A stretch of 64,000 nt of DNA from Bettongia penicillata ogilbyi (GCA_023548195.1 JAJHZJ010000311.1:1937836-2001835); one strand, 5' to 3'; shown: positions 1 to 10,152, counted from the first letter of the stretch. Program-made: numbers and translations. Notes: generated by a model not told the origin, from the letters alone.

Positions 1-285
1 AGTCACATGATCAAGCCACATTCTCGGCAGGGGCAGCTGAAGACTTCAAGCTCATCTCCTCATGAAAACGTCCTCCACTCAGAGCTGATTTTCACTTGCC
101 AGGGGCACCCCCTTTTCCAAAAGTATATGAAGACTTTCAACTGCTCCGTGGTTTTGTCTTTGTTATCTAGAGAAATCATTGATCATCAATTTATTAAATA
201 TTATCTAGCCTAATTAAGAAATTGATTATTTAAAGAAGCTGTCTCTTGGGTTTTTCATCTGTCACAAGATAAATGAAATAGTAAT
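1..285. other. No recognisable feature
   Basis: I see neither a repeat family nor a supported gene here. The 68-codon open frame at 7-213 has no recognisable motif. Confidence 0.5.
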
Positions 286-500
286 AATAAGTATAGCCCA
301 TAAAACTCTCTTAAAAGGTTTATAAAGTGCTCTCCTCATAACAACCCTATTAGGCACAAAGCACAGCTGTTATTATCTTCATTTTTACAGATCAAGCTCA
401 GAGACATGAAGGCACTTGCCTGTGAACGTACAGCTAGTAAACTGTCCTGCTGGCATTCAGACCTAGGTCTTACAACTGCAGGGGTGGCACTACTTCACAC
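286..500 (-). repeat. MIR SINE, antisense, degraded
   Basis: The order of blocks is that of an inverted MIR: an 'aaagtgctctcctcataacaaccctat' type tail, 'cagctgttattatc', then 'acagctagtaaact' and 'agacctaggtctt'. Divergence is high, so the limits are approximate. Confidence 0.5.
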
Positions 501-589
501 CCTACTGTGTGTGGTGAGGGCCTGGGTTTGAGCCCTGATTCTACCATTATTGGCTGCATGACCATGGGTCCCTGTGCTTACGTCTTTAT

Positions 590-858
590 TTAAAGTATTA
601 ACTATAATTTCTATAGCACTTTAAAGGTTTACGTATGTTTACGAGTGTTTTTAACAAATTGAATCTCCTTTTCTCCTCACAAAAATCCTGCGAGATAGGT
701 ACTATTGTTATCCCCATTTTACAGAAAAAGAAACTGAGGCTGAGAGGGATTAAGTGACTCACCCCAAGGTTACAAAGTTCGTAAAGTACCTGAAGTGGCA
801 TTCGAACTCAGATCTTCCTGATTCCAAGTTCAGTGTTCTATTCACTGCATCACTCATC
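590..858 (-). repeat. MIR SINE, antisense, near full length
   Basis: It opens with the inverted MIR 3' tail ('tatagcactttaaaggttt'), passes through 'gtactattgttatcccca' and 'aaactgaggctgagaggga', and finishes with 'gaactcagatcttcctgatt' and the tRNA-like head. All blocks are in the expected order. Confidence 0.8.
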
Positions 859-924
859 TATGGGATCTATGATCCCCATTAATCTTTAAAGCCCAGCAAC
901 CTAATGTTTTACTCTTTGATGGAA

Positions 925-1095
925 GAGTTATATGGAAGGAACATTAAAAGGTGTATAATTCAACATTTCATTTCATAGATAGAGAAACAGAAGCCCAAAG
1001 AGATAAAGTCCTATGTGTGAAAAAGTAAGGGACAAAGCCACCTCTGAACTCCAGATTCTCTGACTCCAAAGGAAACTCCAGTGTCCTTTTCACAG
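925..1095 (-). repeat. MIR3-like SINE, antisense, degraded
   Basis: The blocks 'agagaaacagaagcccaaag', 'ctctgaactccagattctct' and 'gactccaaag' match an inverted MIR3 core and head. The segment is old and the ends are uncertain. Confidence 0.5.
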
Positions 1096-1500
1096 CCCTG
1101 CCCTTTTCCACCGCTTATTACCATCACTGTGCACCCAGAAGGGGGATATATAGGAATCCAGATCTCTTTGTATCTTTGTCATGGTCAAGAAGATTCATCC
1201 CCTATTGGCCAACTGGCTGGTAAGGAGTTTTTCTGAACCTTGTCGTTGTCATTCTCAGGCAGCAGATGCCGTCTGTCACTTGTTTGATATTTGAAGCCCC
1301 TCCAACTGGTTCAAATCGCCAGGCTTGCCAGCCTGGAGCTGGCTCCTAAATGCCCAAAGTAAGAGACCCAGAGGAGTCTCTAGTCTCTGCCTCAACTTTC
1401 CAACCCCTAGCTAGGAAGAAACTTCTCACTCCTCAATTTCTCAAGGCTATAAGGTGATTTGGAAAGAAATGGTGGAGTCTGATGAGAAGGAATCTTACAG
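1096..1500. other. No recognisable feature
   Basis: This is unique-looking sequence between an old SINE and a pyrimidine tract. I see no gene or repeat in it. Confidence 0.4.
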
Positions 1501-1773
1501 AAATATTTCTCCCTTTCTTTTCCTTCCCTCCCCTCTCTTCTTCTGTCCTCTTCTTTCCTCTCCTCCCTTCTCCTCTCCTCCCCTCTTTTCTCCTTCCCTC
1601 CCCTTTTCCTCTTCTCTCCTTTCCCCTCACCTCCCACTCCTCTCCTCCCTCCTTTTCTTTCATCTCTTCTCTTCACCTTCTCTTCTCTTCACCTTCTCTT
1701 TTCTCCTCCTCTCATCCTTTCCCCCACTCTCTCTCTCTCTCTCCCTCCCTCCCTCTCTTTCTTTCCTTCTTTC
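1501..1773. repeat. Pyrimidine-rich low-complexity tract
   Basis: The + strand is almost pure C and T, in irregular (TTCC)/(TCTC) runs, for about 270 bases. The open frames on both strands here (rich in L, S, P, F or R, K, E, G) are composition artefacts. Confidence 0.95.
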
Positions 1774-1850
1774 ACTTGGTCTCAGTTTTCTTATCTGTAA
1801 AATGGTGGATGAACTAGAAGACCTCTAAGGTCCCTCATGGTTTTAAATCT
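1774..1850 (+). repeat. MIR3-like 3' tail
   Basis: The block 'ctcagttttcttatctgta' followed by 'gaactagaagacctctaagg' is the CORE plus L3-like tail of MIR3. The 5' half is missing or replaced by the adjoining pyrimidine tract. Confidence 0.6.
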
Positions 1851-1879
1851 ACCTACCTAACTGCCTGCCAGCTATTGTG

Positions 1880-2270
1880 ATTTGGTACAGAGTGGGGGCG
1901 CACTCTAAATGGTTGGGATAAATCTGGCTTTAATGTCAGAGGACCTGGGTTCAAATGTTGACCCTACAACTTAATATCTAGGTGCCATTTAGCAAGTTAC
2001 TTCTCCCCTCTGAGTATCTATGCCCTTGTTTATTTTGTTTTTTTGGAGGAGGGAAAGCAAGGCATTGGGGTTAAATAACTTGCCCAAGGTCACACAACGA
2101 GTATGTCAAATGTCTGAGGTAGGATTTGAAGTCAGGTCCCTCCTGACTCCAGGACCAGTGCTCTACTCACTGAATCATCTAACTGCCCTCTTGTTTATTT
2201 TTTTTTAAGAGAGGAGTGGACTAGATGGCCTCTCATAGCCCTTTCAATTTTGAATCTTTACACACCTACA
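1880..2270 (+). repeat. MIR3-like SINE split by a younger SINE
   Basis: The 5' part (to about 2036) carries the head and 'gaggacctgggttcaaatg'. The 3' part resumes at about 2202 with 'gagtggactagatggcctct'. The two halves join into one MIR3 once the insertion at 2037-2189 is removed. Confidence 0.65.
2037..2189 (-). mobile_element. Short tRNA-derived SINE (Mar1-like), antisense
   Basis: The element reads poly(T), then 'cttgcccaaggtcacacaac', 'gtctgaggtaggatttgaa' and 'ccagtgctctactcactgaa', which is an inverted tRNA-derived head. It is bracketed by a perfect 12-bp direct repeat, 'cttgtttatttt', at 2025-2036 and 2190-2201. This is the target-site duplication of LINE-mediated insertion into the host MIR3. 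Confidence 0.85.
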
Positions 2271-2514
2271 TTTTGAGGATCCTAAAGAGTTTTGAAAATG
2301 TCCTTTTCATTATTTCCCTGGAAAGTCACACATGGGGAAACTGGAGTCTTAGGGTGCAAGGTGAAGGAAAGGAAGGAGAAAGAATGAAAGAGAAAGGATG
2401 AAAGAATGAATGGGATGGAGATGTGCTACAATGATCTTATTAATACACTAGTCCCTCCTCGATGACGCTTCCCTTTCTCATGATTCAGCATTGTCCTGTT
2501 CTCCTCGGTTCCTT

Positions 2515-2690
2515 AGAATATAAAATATTAGAACTTCAAAGGAATTAAGAAATCATCAGTCCAGACTTCCCATCCTATGGATAAAGAAACTAAGGTCCAG
2601 CAAAATAAGTTGTCAAAGGTCACATAATAAGTGGAAGAGCCAAATCTCAAAGTCAAGTCTTGTGATCCCAAATCTCTCTTCAATAAACAA
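2515..2690 (-). repeat. MIR3-like SINE, antisense
   Basis: It begins with 'aatattagaacttcaaagga' and contains 'aagaaactaaggtccagc' and 'aaggtcacataataagtgga', as expected of an inverted MIR3. The intervening 2271-2514 shows only purine-rich, otherwise unremarkable sequence. Confidence 0.65.
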
Positions 2691-2749
2691 GAGCTTCCTC
2701 TATAAGGCTGTTCACCCTTGCACAACCCTCATCCAGGTTATTCCTTAAT

Positions 2750-3310
2750 AAATGATGACACATTCATTGTGCCCCCACTTAGGGGTATATGACTGTTCAG
2801 GGAAGACTAGTAGTTCTGGTATGAGGACTGCTGAGCATATTTCAGGGATGCTTTCTCCCTTTGATGCCCCCCTTACTGCCCCCATACACCCAACTCTCAC
2901 CAATGGCTCCAAGAAGGCAAAGCATGTGCAGTGGCCACATCCTAGGAAGCCATTTCAGCAGACAGGCTAAACCAGGTGGAGGGTAACCATTGGGCCTAAC
3001 CCTATTAGGAGTTAGGGGGGTGCCCACCCCAAGCATGTGAAGACTTCCCCTGGCAGAATGGGTGGATGAGAACAATTTGTTCCAACAGTCATGAATGCCA
3101 CTGATGAAGGTACTGCAGATTGCTTAGGGCTTGGTTAGACATCAAAAATGCAAAGGTCATCCACTGTATCCCAAAGCATCACCAGTCATCTTGACTTCAT
3201 CTTGTCACTGGACTGTGACACCTCTGGAATAGAGAGTGAGGCCAGCGACTGAGTAACTCTGACTCACTTAAATGTGATTTATGCACAAGTCAAAAGACAT
3301 CACCCACACC
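2750..3310 (+). repeat. RTE-tailed marsupial repeat
   Basis: This segment contains blocks I associate with a metatherian repeat: 'caccccaagcatgtgaagac', 'ggtcatccactgtatcc', 'catcaccagtcatc' and 'cacttaaatgtgattta', ending 'aaaagacatcaccc'. The last part is the reverse complement of the pieces at 42610-42770 and 47641-47940. Its 3' end resembles the RTE-like LINE 3' end at 37215. The 72- and 77-codon frames inside it are not genes. Confidence 0.6.
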
Positions 3311-3324
3311 ATTTTACCATTTTT

Positions 3325-4735
3325 ACACAGAACTGTTGATATGGTTTTTGCTGCCTGACAACTCCAGGAGAAATGCCAGGAGCAGAACAGAAATCTATAC
3401 ACAGTGTTTGTCAATGTGACCAAGGCCTGTCAGTTGTGAAGGCTTGTGGAAGATCATGGCAAAATTTGGTTGCTTAGAGAAATTCATTAGTATTGTATAC
3501 CAGGTCCATGACAGCATGCTTGCCCAGATAATGGATGATGCTCTCATGCTTTCTCAATCACTAATGAAGTGAAGCAAGGCTGTGTGTTTGCTCCCATGCC
3601 TTTTAGCATGATGTTTTCAGCAATGTTGTCAGATGCCTTCAGCAAGGACGAAAATGCCATTAAGGTCAGCTACCACATTGACCATAAATTATTTAACTTG
3701 GAAAGGCTACAAGCCAAGACTAAAGTGGAGGAAAAATTGTTGTGTAACTTTTTATTCACAGATGATTGTGTACTCAATGAAGCCTCTGAGACAGATGCAG
3801 TAGATTATGGATTGATTCTCTGCAGCTTGTGCTAATTTTGGCCTGACAACATCAAGAAAACAGATTTCTCTACCAGTCACCATCATACCATCCATACGTG
3901 GAACTACTGGTTATAGCAAATAAAGAAATTTTGTATGCTGTGGATAAGTTCACTTACCTTTGGTAGTACTACTTTCCAGGGGTGTACACATTTGATAATG
4001 AGGTTGACACACACATTGCCAAAGCTAGCTCAGTGTTTGAGAGGCTTTGAAGGAAAGTATGGGAGAGAAAAGGTTTTAGGCTGCCTACCAAACTGAAGGT
4101 CTACAGGGCTGCTTGGTGGACCTCACTGTTCTATGTCTGGGAACAAATATACCAGACAATATACCAGCACCAAGGCAGGAAACAATTATTTCCTTTTGAA
4201 TTGTCTCAGGAAGATTCTGAAGATCACCTGGAAAGATAAGGTACCAGACACTGAGATCCTTTCTTGTGCTGAACTGCCAAGCATTCAAACCCTACTGCAC
4301 AGAGCACAACTTGGATGGGCTGGCCACGATCAAATGCCAAAAGTACGTTAGCCTAAAAGACTTTTATGGAGCACTCACACAAGGTAAGTGCTCACACAGA
4401 GGTCAGAAGAAGGACACTCTCTGAAGAAGTTAGGAATCAATTGTAAGACATAGGAGACACTGGCACAGGACCGTTCAGCATGGTGTGCCCACATCAAAAA
4501 AGGTGCTGTGCTCTATAAGCAAAGCAGAATTGCAGAAGTCCAAAAGAGACATGAGATATGCAAATTTAGAACTATATACACTCCAGATGTTCCTGAGGAC
4601 TATTTGCACCTGATCTGTGGCAGAGCCTTCTAAGCTCCTATGGGTCTGATCAGGCACAGGAGGATGCATTGTACAATGACCCTGATGTAGTAATGTAATT
4701 TTAGTCCTCTGAGTACAAAGAACAACTACTACTAC
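3325..4735 (+). pseudogene. RTE-like LINE ORF2 remnant (reverse transcriptase)
   Basis: This is the decayed ORF2 of a non-LTR retrotransposon, broken by several frameshifts and stops. In order it keeps a 'GTVDMVFAA'-like stretch near 3330 and a 'KIMAKFGCLEKFI'-like stretch near 3460. Next comes the frame at 3569-3835, starting 'KQGCVFAP' and holding 'LQAKTKV' and the catalytic box as FTDD at about 3755-3766 (FADD in related elements). The C-terminal 'NCLRKILKITWKDKVPDTEIL' type region with 'AQLGWAGH' is at about 4195-4330. A zinc-finger-like 'LICGRAF' with histidines lies near 4610-4670. The upstream endonuclease half is not seen. Clade assignment (RTE-like) is from memory of related proteins. 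It cannot encode an active enzyme. Confidence 0.78.
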
Positions 4736-4974
4736 TGACCCCACTTAATTCAGGTAAGAGTGTTTCTTAAAGGAAACATCCACCAATAGTCAGAATTATA
4801 TATGAATATAGTATTCCTCCATAATACTTTTCACTGAGGAAATTGTATTATTGTATTGCTTATAACCAGTATTTCTCTGTGAATCTATTCATTTCCTCAA
4901 ATCCCACCTTTGCAGGTCAAGGTGTTTCTGAAGTAACTGAGTAAAGCAATTATTCCCAGCCCCCAAGGTATCCA
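4736..4974. other. Spacer between two RTE remnants
   Basis: It starts with the 3' terminal simple repeat of the LINE ('ctactactactga' type) and then shows AT-rich unique sequence. No gene is seen. Confidence 0.4.
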
Positions 4975-5290
4975 CCTGGGCAGGGACCCTAGCTTTTGTA
5001 CACCCCTGGAAAGTACACCACTAAGGTAAGTCAGTTAACTATAGCATTCAGAACGTCTTGCTGTAACTGATGGTTCCAAAATGGATGGGGTGGTGGTGGC
5101 TGATGGAGCGCCTGTATTTTCTTGGTGTTAATTGTTAGGCCAAAATTAGCACAAGAAGCAGAGAACTGATCCATACCTTGTTGCATCTCAGCTTCAGAGG
5201 CTGCACTGAGAGCACAACTCTGCAAATAGAAAATCACGCACCAATACTCCCTCTACTTTGGTCTTGGCTGTTTACCCCATGAACAGAGCC
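4975..5290 (-). pseudogene. RTE-like reverse transcriptase fragment, antisense
   Basis: On the minus strand this reads a 'KQPRPK' stretch, then 'IFYLQSCALSAASEAEMQQ' and 'CANFGLTINTKK' with 'LHQPPPP', the same protein region as the FTDD box of the copy at 3325-4735. The catalytic FADD itself is changed (LQSC instead of FADDC). It comes from a different, closer-to-consensus copy of the same LINE family and is in opposite orientation to its neighbour. Confidence 0.75.
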
Positions 5291-5332
5291 AGCTCTAGCT
5301 AAGCCCCCCCCCACCTCTGGGGGAATGACTCT

Positions 5333-5834
5333 TGTATCCTTGATTCTCCTAATCAAAGTTTGGGGTGACCTAATCTAAAAAAAAAATACTGATTGAGATG
5401 GCTTATATTTTTCTAGCCAAGGGTTGTAAGAGTCAGTTGGGTCTACAGGGTGTTAGCAGTCCTTGAATGTTAGAGGGGCATGATCAGCAGCCTCTGAAAA
5501 GCCAGTCTTCTTTCCCTGGCTAATGCTGTGGATCAGTCCTGCCTCTAACTATGAAGTAGTAGGGAGGAGTCAAAAATTATTTAACCACCCCTTCATTAAA
5601 ATGTACACCAATCAGGGCTGGCTAATGTTTGCCAAGGGGTGGTTCTAATGATATACTATCAGTTCAATCAGAAGGAAGACACTCCTAGGTTTAAAAGGTG
5701 CTATCAGCCCCTCTCTCCAGGTCTTTGAAACAAATAAGAGCCCTTTGTTAGCAGGCTGCATGCCCCTGCTAATAAAGGTTATCCCACTTGGAGAATTACC
5801 TCAGTCTGCCCTTTGTTCAATTCTAGTCTTGACA
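5333..5834 (+). repeat. Possible solo LTR of an endogenous retrovirus
   Basis: The segment starts with TG, ends 'cttgaca', and carries a TATA-like 'tttaaaagg' at about 5690 and a polyadenylation signal AATAAA at 5771. The spacing fits a U3-R-U5 arrangement. The flanks 'gactct' (5327-5332) and 'gactta' (5835-5840) may be a decayed target-site duplication. There is no primer-binding site or internal retroviral sequence downstream. I do not recognise the LTR family, and the 5' limit is a guess. Confidence 0.42.
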
Positions 5835-5840
5835 GACTTA

Positions 5841-6265
5841 GTAGGCATCCACCAGACACTTCACTTATCCAGTAAGTGAATAATTGAATAAATAAGTCAT
5901 GGGGAAATAGCTGATTAAAGACTATGAATTCTGACCTGAATGGGTGCTAGGCTTGTCAAAAAGTGTTTGAATTCATGAGTGTTCTAATGATGAATCTGTG
6001 ATTCTGTAGGCAGAGATGTGCTGGTAAAGTGTATCCATGACATATTTTTAAGTTAAATCTGCATTATTAAGATTTTCTTCATCACTTTATTAAATCTAAA
6101 TAATCAACAAAGCAATATATCAATCTCTGATTAATATCTCCCATTTCCAAGGTGAAAATGCTCACAATGAAATCTGACAATCATTTTGAGAGCCTGGACA
6201 AGTTGGTTCTGGCATTCCCCTGCCTATGGGTAATTCTTCTCCCAGTAGAGATTTCACCCCATCAT
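5841..6265. other. No recognisable feature
   Basis: AT-rich unique-looking sequence. I see no repeat or gene. Confidence 0.4.
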
Positions 6266-6425
6266 TTGAGACCCCCATTCTACTACTTAGTACTGGTTAG
6301 GTGATATTGGGCAGTCTATTTCCTGTCTCTAGACCTTAGCTTCCCCACTTTTCAAAAGAGAAGGTTGGATTAGGAGGTGTCCAAGGTCCTTTCTTTTCTA
6401 GTCCTAATATCCTCATTCTGTAACA
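6266..6425 (+). repeat. MIR3-like SINE
   Basis: Blocks 'ggtgatattgggcagtc', 'tagaccttagcttcccca' and 'aggtgtccaaggtcctttc' follow the sense MIR3 order (core, then L3-like tail). Confidence 0.6.
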
Positions 6426-6699
6426 GTTCTTATCCATGTTCTTAAATCCTCCATGGAAGAAACTCATGGCACAAAGAATTATCCATTCATTCTTTCATCA
6501 TCATTGTTAGGTGTCAGGGTATGTGCCAAGTCACCAGCAAATGTCTCCTCCTTCAAGGAAATAACTCATATATTCAAACTCTGGTCTTTTCCCAATTCTA
6601 GGCCACTAGGGAGAGGGATTGAGGAAGAGATTGGGTGGACAGAATGAAGACAAAACAAGGATATGAATTGATGTCGAAGAGGAGGATAAAAGAAATTAG

Positions 6700-6925
6700 A
6701 TAGCAGTGTTGTGCAGTGACTAGGGAGCTGTCCTTGGAGTCAGGTAGATGTGTTAAAATCTCCCTTTTGATACATCCAATTATATGATCCTAGACAAATA
6801 ATTTAATCTCTCGGTGCCCCTAGGCAACGATCTAATGATCTAAGTTGCAAAGCAGTGCCAATTTGCACTGGTAGACCAACTTTTTATTCAGAACTCTCTA
6901 TAACAGTGAAGTCATAGGTCTGACT
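6700..6925 (+). repeat. CORE-SINE with distinctive tail (copy 1 of 5)
   Basis: A MIR-like head and core ('ggagtcaggtagatgtg', 'aataatttaatctct') are followed by a tail found in four other places: 'aggcaacgatctaatgatct', 'aagttgcaaagcagtgcc', 'ttggtagacc' and a 'gaagtcatagg' ending. The other copies are at 10441-10905 (-), 17618-17825 (+), 31456-31665 (+) and 52075-52240 (-). The tail is not that of MIR, MIR3 or the RTE-tailed SINE. I do not have a name for the family. Confidence 0.55.
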
Positions 6926-7265
6926 AAAAAGAAAACAGTGGCTCATATTTAATTATTTACTTGATTTCATTATTATTTAAATTTTAATAATTCATAAATT
7001 TAATTATTTTCAATGCAAATATTATTATGACTTCTCATACCTAGACTCTCACTTTGGCTCCTCTTGCTCCTTGCCTTGCACATTGCCATGTGAGAGACCC
7101 CTTTGACCAAGGACCTTCCTCTCTTGACTAATGACTCCCTCTTTAGGGATGCCATTTTAGGAAGGACAGCAGCCACACTTCACCTTACTAATGCCTGGAC
7201 TCACTCTCCAGGCTCCTCATTCTTCTCTTTTCTTCTTTCATTGCCCCCATGAAGGTGCCCTTCTT
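6926..7265. other. AT-rich and unique sequence
   Basis: An AT-rich patch (about 6940-7030) is followed by C/T-rich unique sequence. No gene is seen. Confidence 0.4.
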
Positions 7266-7345
7266 AACTCATCCCATTCCAGTTCATTTTACAGATGAGG
7301 AAACTGAGGCAAACAGGGTTATGTGATTTGCTTAGGGTCTTCCCT
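7266..7345 (-). repeat. SINE core fragment, antisense
   Basis: The block 'ttttacagatgaggaaactg' followed by 'aggcaaacagggttatgtga' is the inverted CORE of MIR-type and tRNA-derived SINEs. Only about 80 bases remain. Confidence 0.6.
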
Positions 7346-7485
7346 AAGTTGTTTTCCACCATTAGAATCTATTTGAGGATAGGGATTTGTTTGACTTGTT
7401 TGAATCTGTACCCCTTAAACACAGTATATGGCACACAGTAAGCACTTTAAAAATGCCTTTACCTATGTATCCATCCAACTATTTC
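7346..7485 (+). repeat. L2 LINE 3' end
   Basis: The order 'ttgaggatagggatttg', 'gtaccccttaaacacagta' and 'ggcacacagtaagcacttt' matches the 3' terminal part of L2. No coding part remains. Confidence 0.55.
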
Positions 7486-7497
7486 TATTTATCTATG

Positions 7498-7665
7498 CCT
7501 TTTTTTTTTTTTTTACAAATAAGTTTTGTAATACTGATGCTTAGAGAGATCAAGCAATTTGCCCATGGCCACACAGCTAGTAAATGTCACAGAGTTTCTA
7601 TCCTTATGTCCAGTTTTTTGGGTTTTTTTCCCACTCAGCTAAGGTACCAAAATATATAGAACTTA
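7498..7665 (-). repeat. MIR-like fragment, antisense, with T run
   Basis: A T run is followed by 'tttgcccatggccacacagc' and 'tagtaaatgtcacagagt', an inverted MIR core and head. The end is degraded. Confidence 0.5.
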
Positions 7666-7719
7666 TCACTCTACTGTTGACTTGCTTTCTGCTGTGCTAG
7701 TGCTAGTTCTGGCTTCTAT

Positions 7720-8130
7720 GGACGAAGGTTGTTTGGAGAAAAGATTGGGAGAAAGAAGAAGCAGAGAAGGAGAAACTCTGAAGAGGATCTTTGGATCACC
7801 TTTGAAGGGGTCTTGGGATTTGTGAAGCATGTAGGAGATTAAATTTGGGGAAGGGAAAAAGGGGGGGGGAACTTGACAACCACAAACTGAAAGGGAAAGA
7901 GCTAAAGATGGAGATGAAGTAGGAATGAAGGAAGTGAAAGGGTTGGGCTCAAGAACAAGAAGAGAAGATGGAAAATGGATGAAAATGATCCAAGGGGGCC
8001 TAAGAAGAAGACAGACACAGACTGAAGTAGGAGAGGATAAGGGAAAGGACTCAATGAGGAGGACAAAAAGGAGAAAGTGAGGAAGGGGAAGAGGAAGAAG
8101 ATGAGGAGGAGGAGGATGAATAGAAATACA
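7720..8130. repeat. Purine-rich tract
   Basis: The + strand is dominated by A and G in irregular GAA/GGA/GAAG runs, including a G9 run near 7862. No gene is seen in the roughly 400 bases. Confidence 0.75.
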
Positions 8131-8137
8131 AGGAGGG

Positions 8138-8325
8138 AATATGTTACAGTAGAAAAAGCTCTAACTCTGGAGTCAAAGGACCTGAGTTCAAATCCTTCCT
8201 GCCACTCACTGTGCTTACTATGACTCCAGTTAGCCTCTTTAAGTCTCAGTTTCTTTGTCTGTAAAATGAGGGGATTGTACTATCAGCTTTTAAAGTTCCT
8301 TCTAGCTCTAGACCTATGATCCCAT
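8138..8325 (+). repeat. MIR3 SINE, near full length
   Basis: It contains head 'ctctggagtcaaaggacctg', core 'ctcagtttctttgtctgta' and the L3-like tail 'ttccttctagctctagacct'. Confidence 0.75.
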
Positions 8326-8597
8326 AACTCAAGAAGGAGAAGGTAGTAGGTAAGACAAATTAAGTAACCCAAGTGGACAAGACCTGGTAAAAGATCACCA
8401 AGAGAGGAAAAGGAATGTGGGTGTGATTATGTAGATAAAGAGAGACAGCTCCAGAGGTAATGCCCTACTACCCCCAATCCCCAGGCCCATCCAGATCGCA
8501 GAGGCAGGATTCAAAGCCAGGGTCTCCGAGCTGTCCTCGGGCTGCCATTGAAAAGCACTGTAACTCTTTTAGACAAAAGGAATAGAAGGTTTGGTGC

Positions 8598-8800
8598 TCT
8601 TTCCTTCTCTCTGTCTCTGTCTTTCTGCCTCTTTGTCTCTCTCTGTCTCTGTCTCTCCTCTCTCCCTCTTTGTCTCTGTCTCTCTCTTGTCTCTGTCTCT
8701 CCCTCTCTCTCCCTTTGTCTCTGTCTCTCTCTTGTCTCTGTCTCTCCCTCTCTGTCTCTCCCTCTCTGTCTCTCTCCCTGTATCTCTCTCTTCTCTTTCC
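8598..8800. repeat. (CTCTGT)n pyrimidine microsatellite
   Basis: Irregular CTCTGT/CTCTCT repeats run for about 200 bases. The long frames here on both strands are translations of the repeat. The preceding 8326-8597 is unique apart from a weak inverted SINE-like patch near 8500. Confidence 0.95.
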
Positions 8801-8889
8801 CATCTCCAGCTCTCCCTGTGCATGTGTCACCTGTGCTGGAGGAAGATGAGTCCCTCTGTGTCCCAGCCTGACCCAGAGCACACTGCAGT

Positions 8890-9425
8890 CAGGGCCTCCT
8901 CTCGCTGACTTGGCAGACCCATTAAAAAAGCTATGACTGGCTAGTTAAATGCCTTTGCCCTATTCTTCCCTAGCTCCTTCCAGTCACACCAGCCAGAGTT
9001 AGCACTGTTACCCTTAAAATGAAATAACTCTCCCTTGTTTACCTGTGTCTCTATTGCTGCTGTTAATATTTAATATCTCCCGAGTAAAGCCTGCTTTCCC
9101 CCATTATCAAGCTCTGGCACAGTATTAATCAGAGGACCTGGCTGGGTGCTTTCCTGTTTCCCTGGGCTCAGTTGGGGATGCCCAAGGCTACAAAGAGACC
9201 GTTGGCCTAGCAGATATCCCCACCCTTTACCATGACCCTAGGGCCAGTAGAGCAGGCTGGAAAATCCACCGTGGCTGGGTTCTGAGGCTGGCCTCTGCTG
9301 AGAGCAGCTGGAGAGCCTGTGTTTGCAGAAAACTCCCACCCTGGTTTGTTTATTTATCTCCTCCCCTGCTCCACGGGCCTCAGGCAAGGAAGCCTGAGGC
9401 TCACAAACATTTTAAAATGATACAA
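8890..9425. other. Repeat-free block, possible conserved non-coding sequence
   Basis: No transposon signature is present over more than 500 bases in a repeat-dense neighbourhood. It has AT-rich stretches such as 'gttaatatttaatatctccc' and no convincing open frame. Conservation is inferred from appearance only. Confidence 0.22.
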
Positions 9426-9564
9426 ATCGTTAACATTTAAAATGGAAACTGGCAACCTTTCTTTCAGTCTGCGAAGTGGCCCAGAATGGAGAGCTGAGCC
9501 CCAAGATAGAAGTGCTGATCAGACCCAGGGAGGCGGGAAGAGTACACAGTCCCAACATAGTGAA

Positions 9565-9695
9565 TCGAGTTGGTATGGCAGTCAGGGCCAGAGATGCAGA
9601 ACTGGAAAGGACTTCAGGGGCAATCCTATCCAATTCCCTCATTTAACAGGTGAGGAAACTAGGTCCCAGGCAAGTTAAGCAATGAATGTGCCCAA
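9565..9695 (-). repeat. MIR3-like SINE, antisense
   Basis: Blocks 'cagaactggaaaggacttca' and 'ggtgaggaaactaggtccca' identify an inverted MIR3. The head side is truncated at the junction with the next SINE. Confidence 0.6.
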
Positions 9696-9697
9696 GA

Positions 9698-9952
9698 CAA
9701 GCCAGGTGGCACATTGGTTAGAGTTCTGGCCCTGGAGTCAGGAAGCCCTGAGGTCAAATCCCACCTCGGGTACTTGATGGCTGTGACATCCTGGGTAAGT
9801 CACTTAACCTCTGTTTGCCTCTGTTTCCTCATCTGTAAAGTAGGCATAGTAACAGTTCCTACCTTCCAATGTTGTTGTGAGGGTCAAATGAGATATTTGT
9901 AAATTGCTCAGCATAGTGCCTAACACAGAGTACGTACTTCAACAATGCTATT
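9698..9952 (+). repeat. MIR-type SINE, full length
   Basis: All parts are in order: head 'ggtggcacattggttagag', 'ctggagtcaggaagccctga', 'tgggtaagtcacttaacctc', 'tgttgttgtgagggtcaaat' and tail 'catagtgcctaacacaga'. Confidence 0.85.
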
Positions 9953-9959
9953 TCCTTCC

Positions 9960-10152
9960 AATACTCTGCCTCAGGCACTTATAAACTTTGTAACCCGGAG
10001 GGTCTCAGAGCTTCAGTTCCCTCATCTAAATAATGGAATAATAACATGCTGATTACCTACCTCACAGCGCTGTTGAGGGGATTAAATAGTATAATGTGTG
10101 TAAAGTCCTTTGAACATCTTAGCACCCTATGTAAATGTCAGCTACTATTAAG
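9960..10152 (+). repeat. MIR-type SINE, 5' truncated
   Basis: It begins in the head ('cctcaggcacttataaactt') and continues through 'gcttcagttccctcatctaa', 'ctcacagcgctgttgagggg' and the tail. It lies directly behind another MIR in the same orientation. Confidence 0.7.

Noticed and set aside
3569..3835. Possible intact reverse transcriptase gene
   Set aside because: Only 88 codons are open. Neighbouring blocks lie in other frames with stops, and the endonuclease is missing, so it is a remnant.
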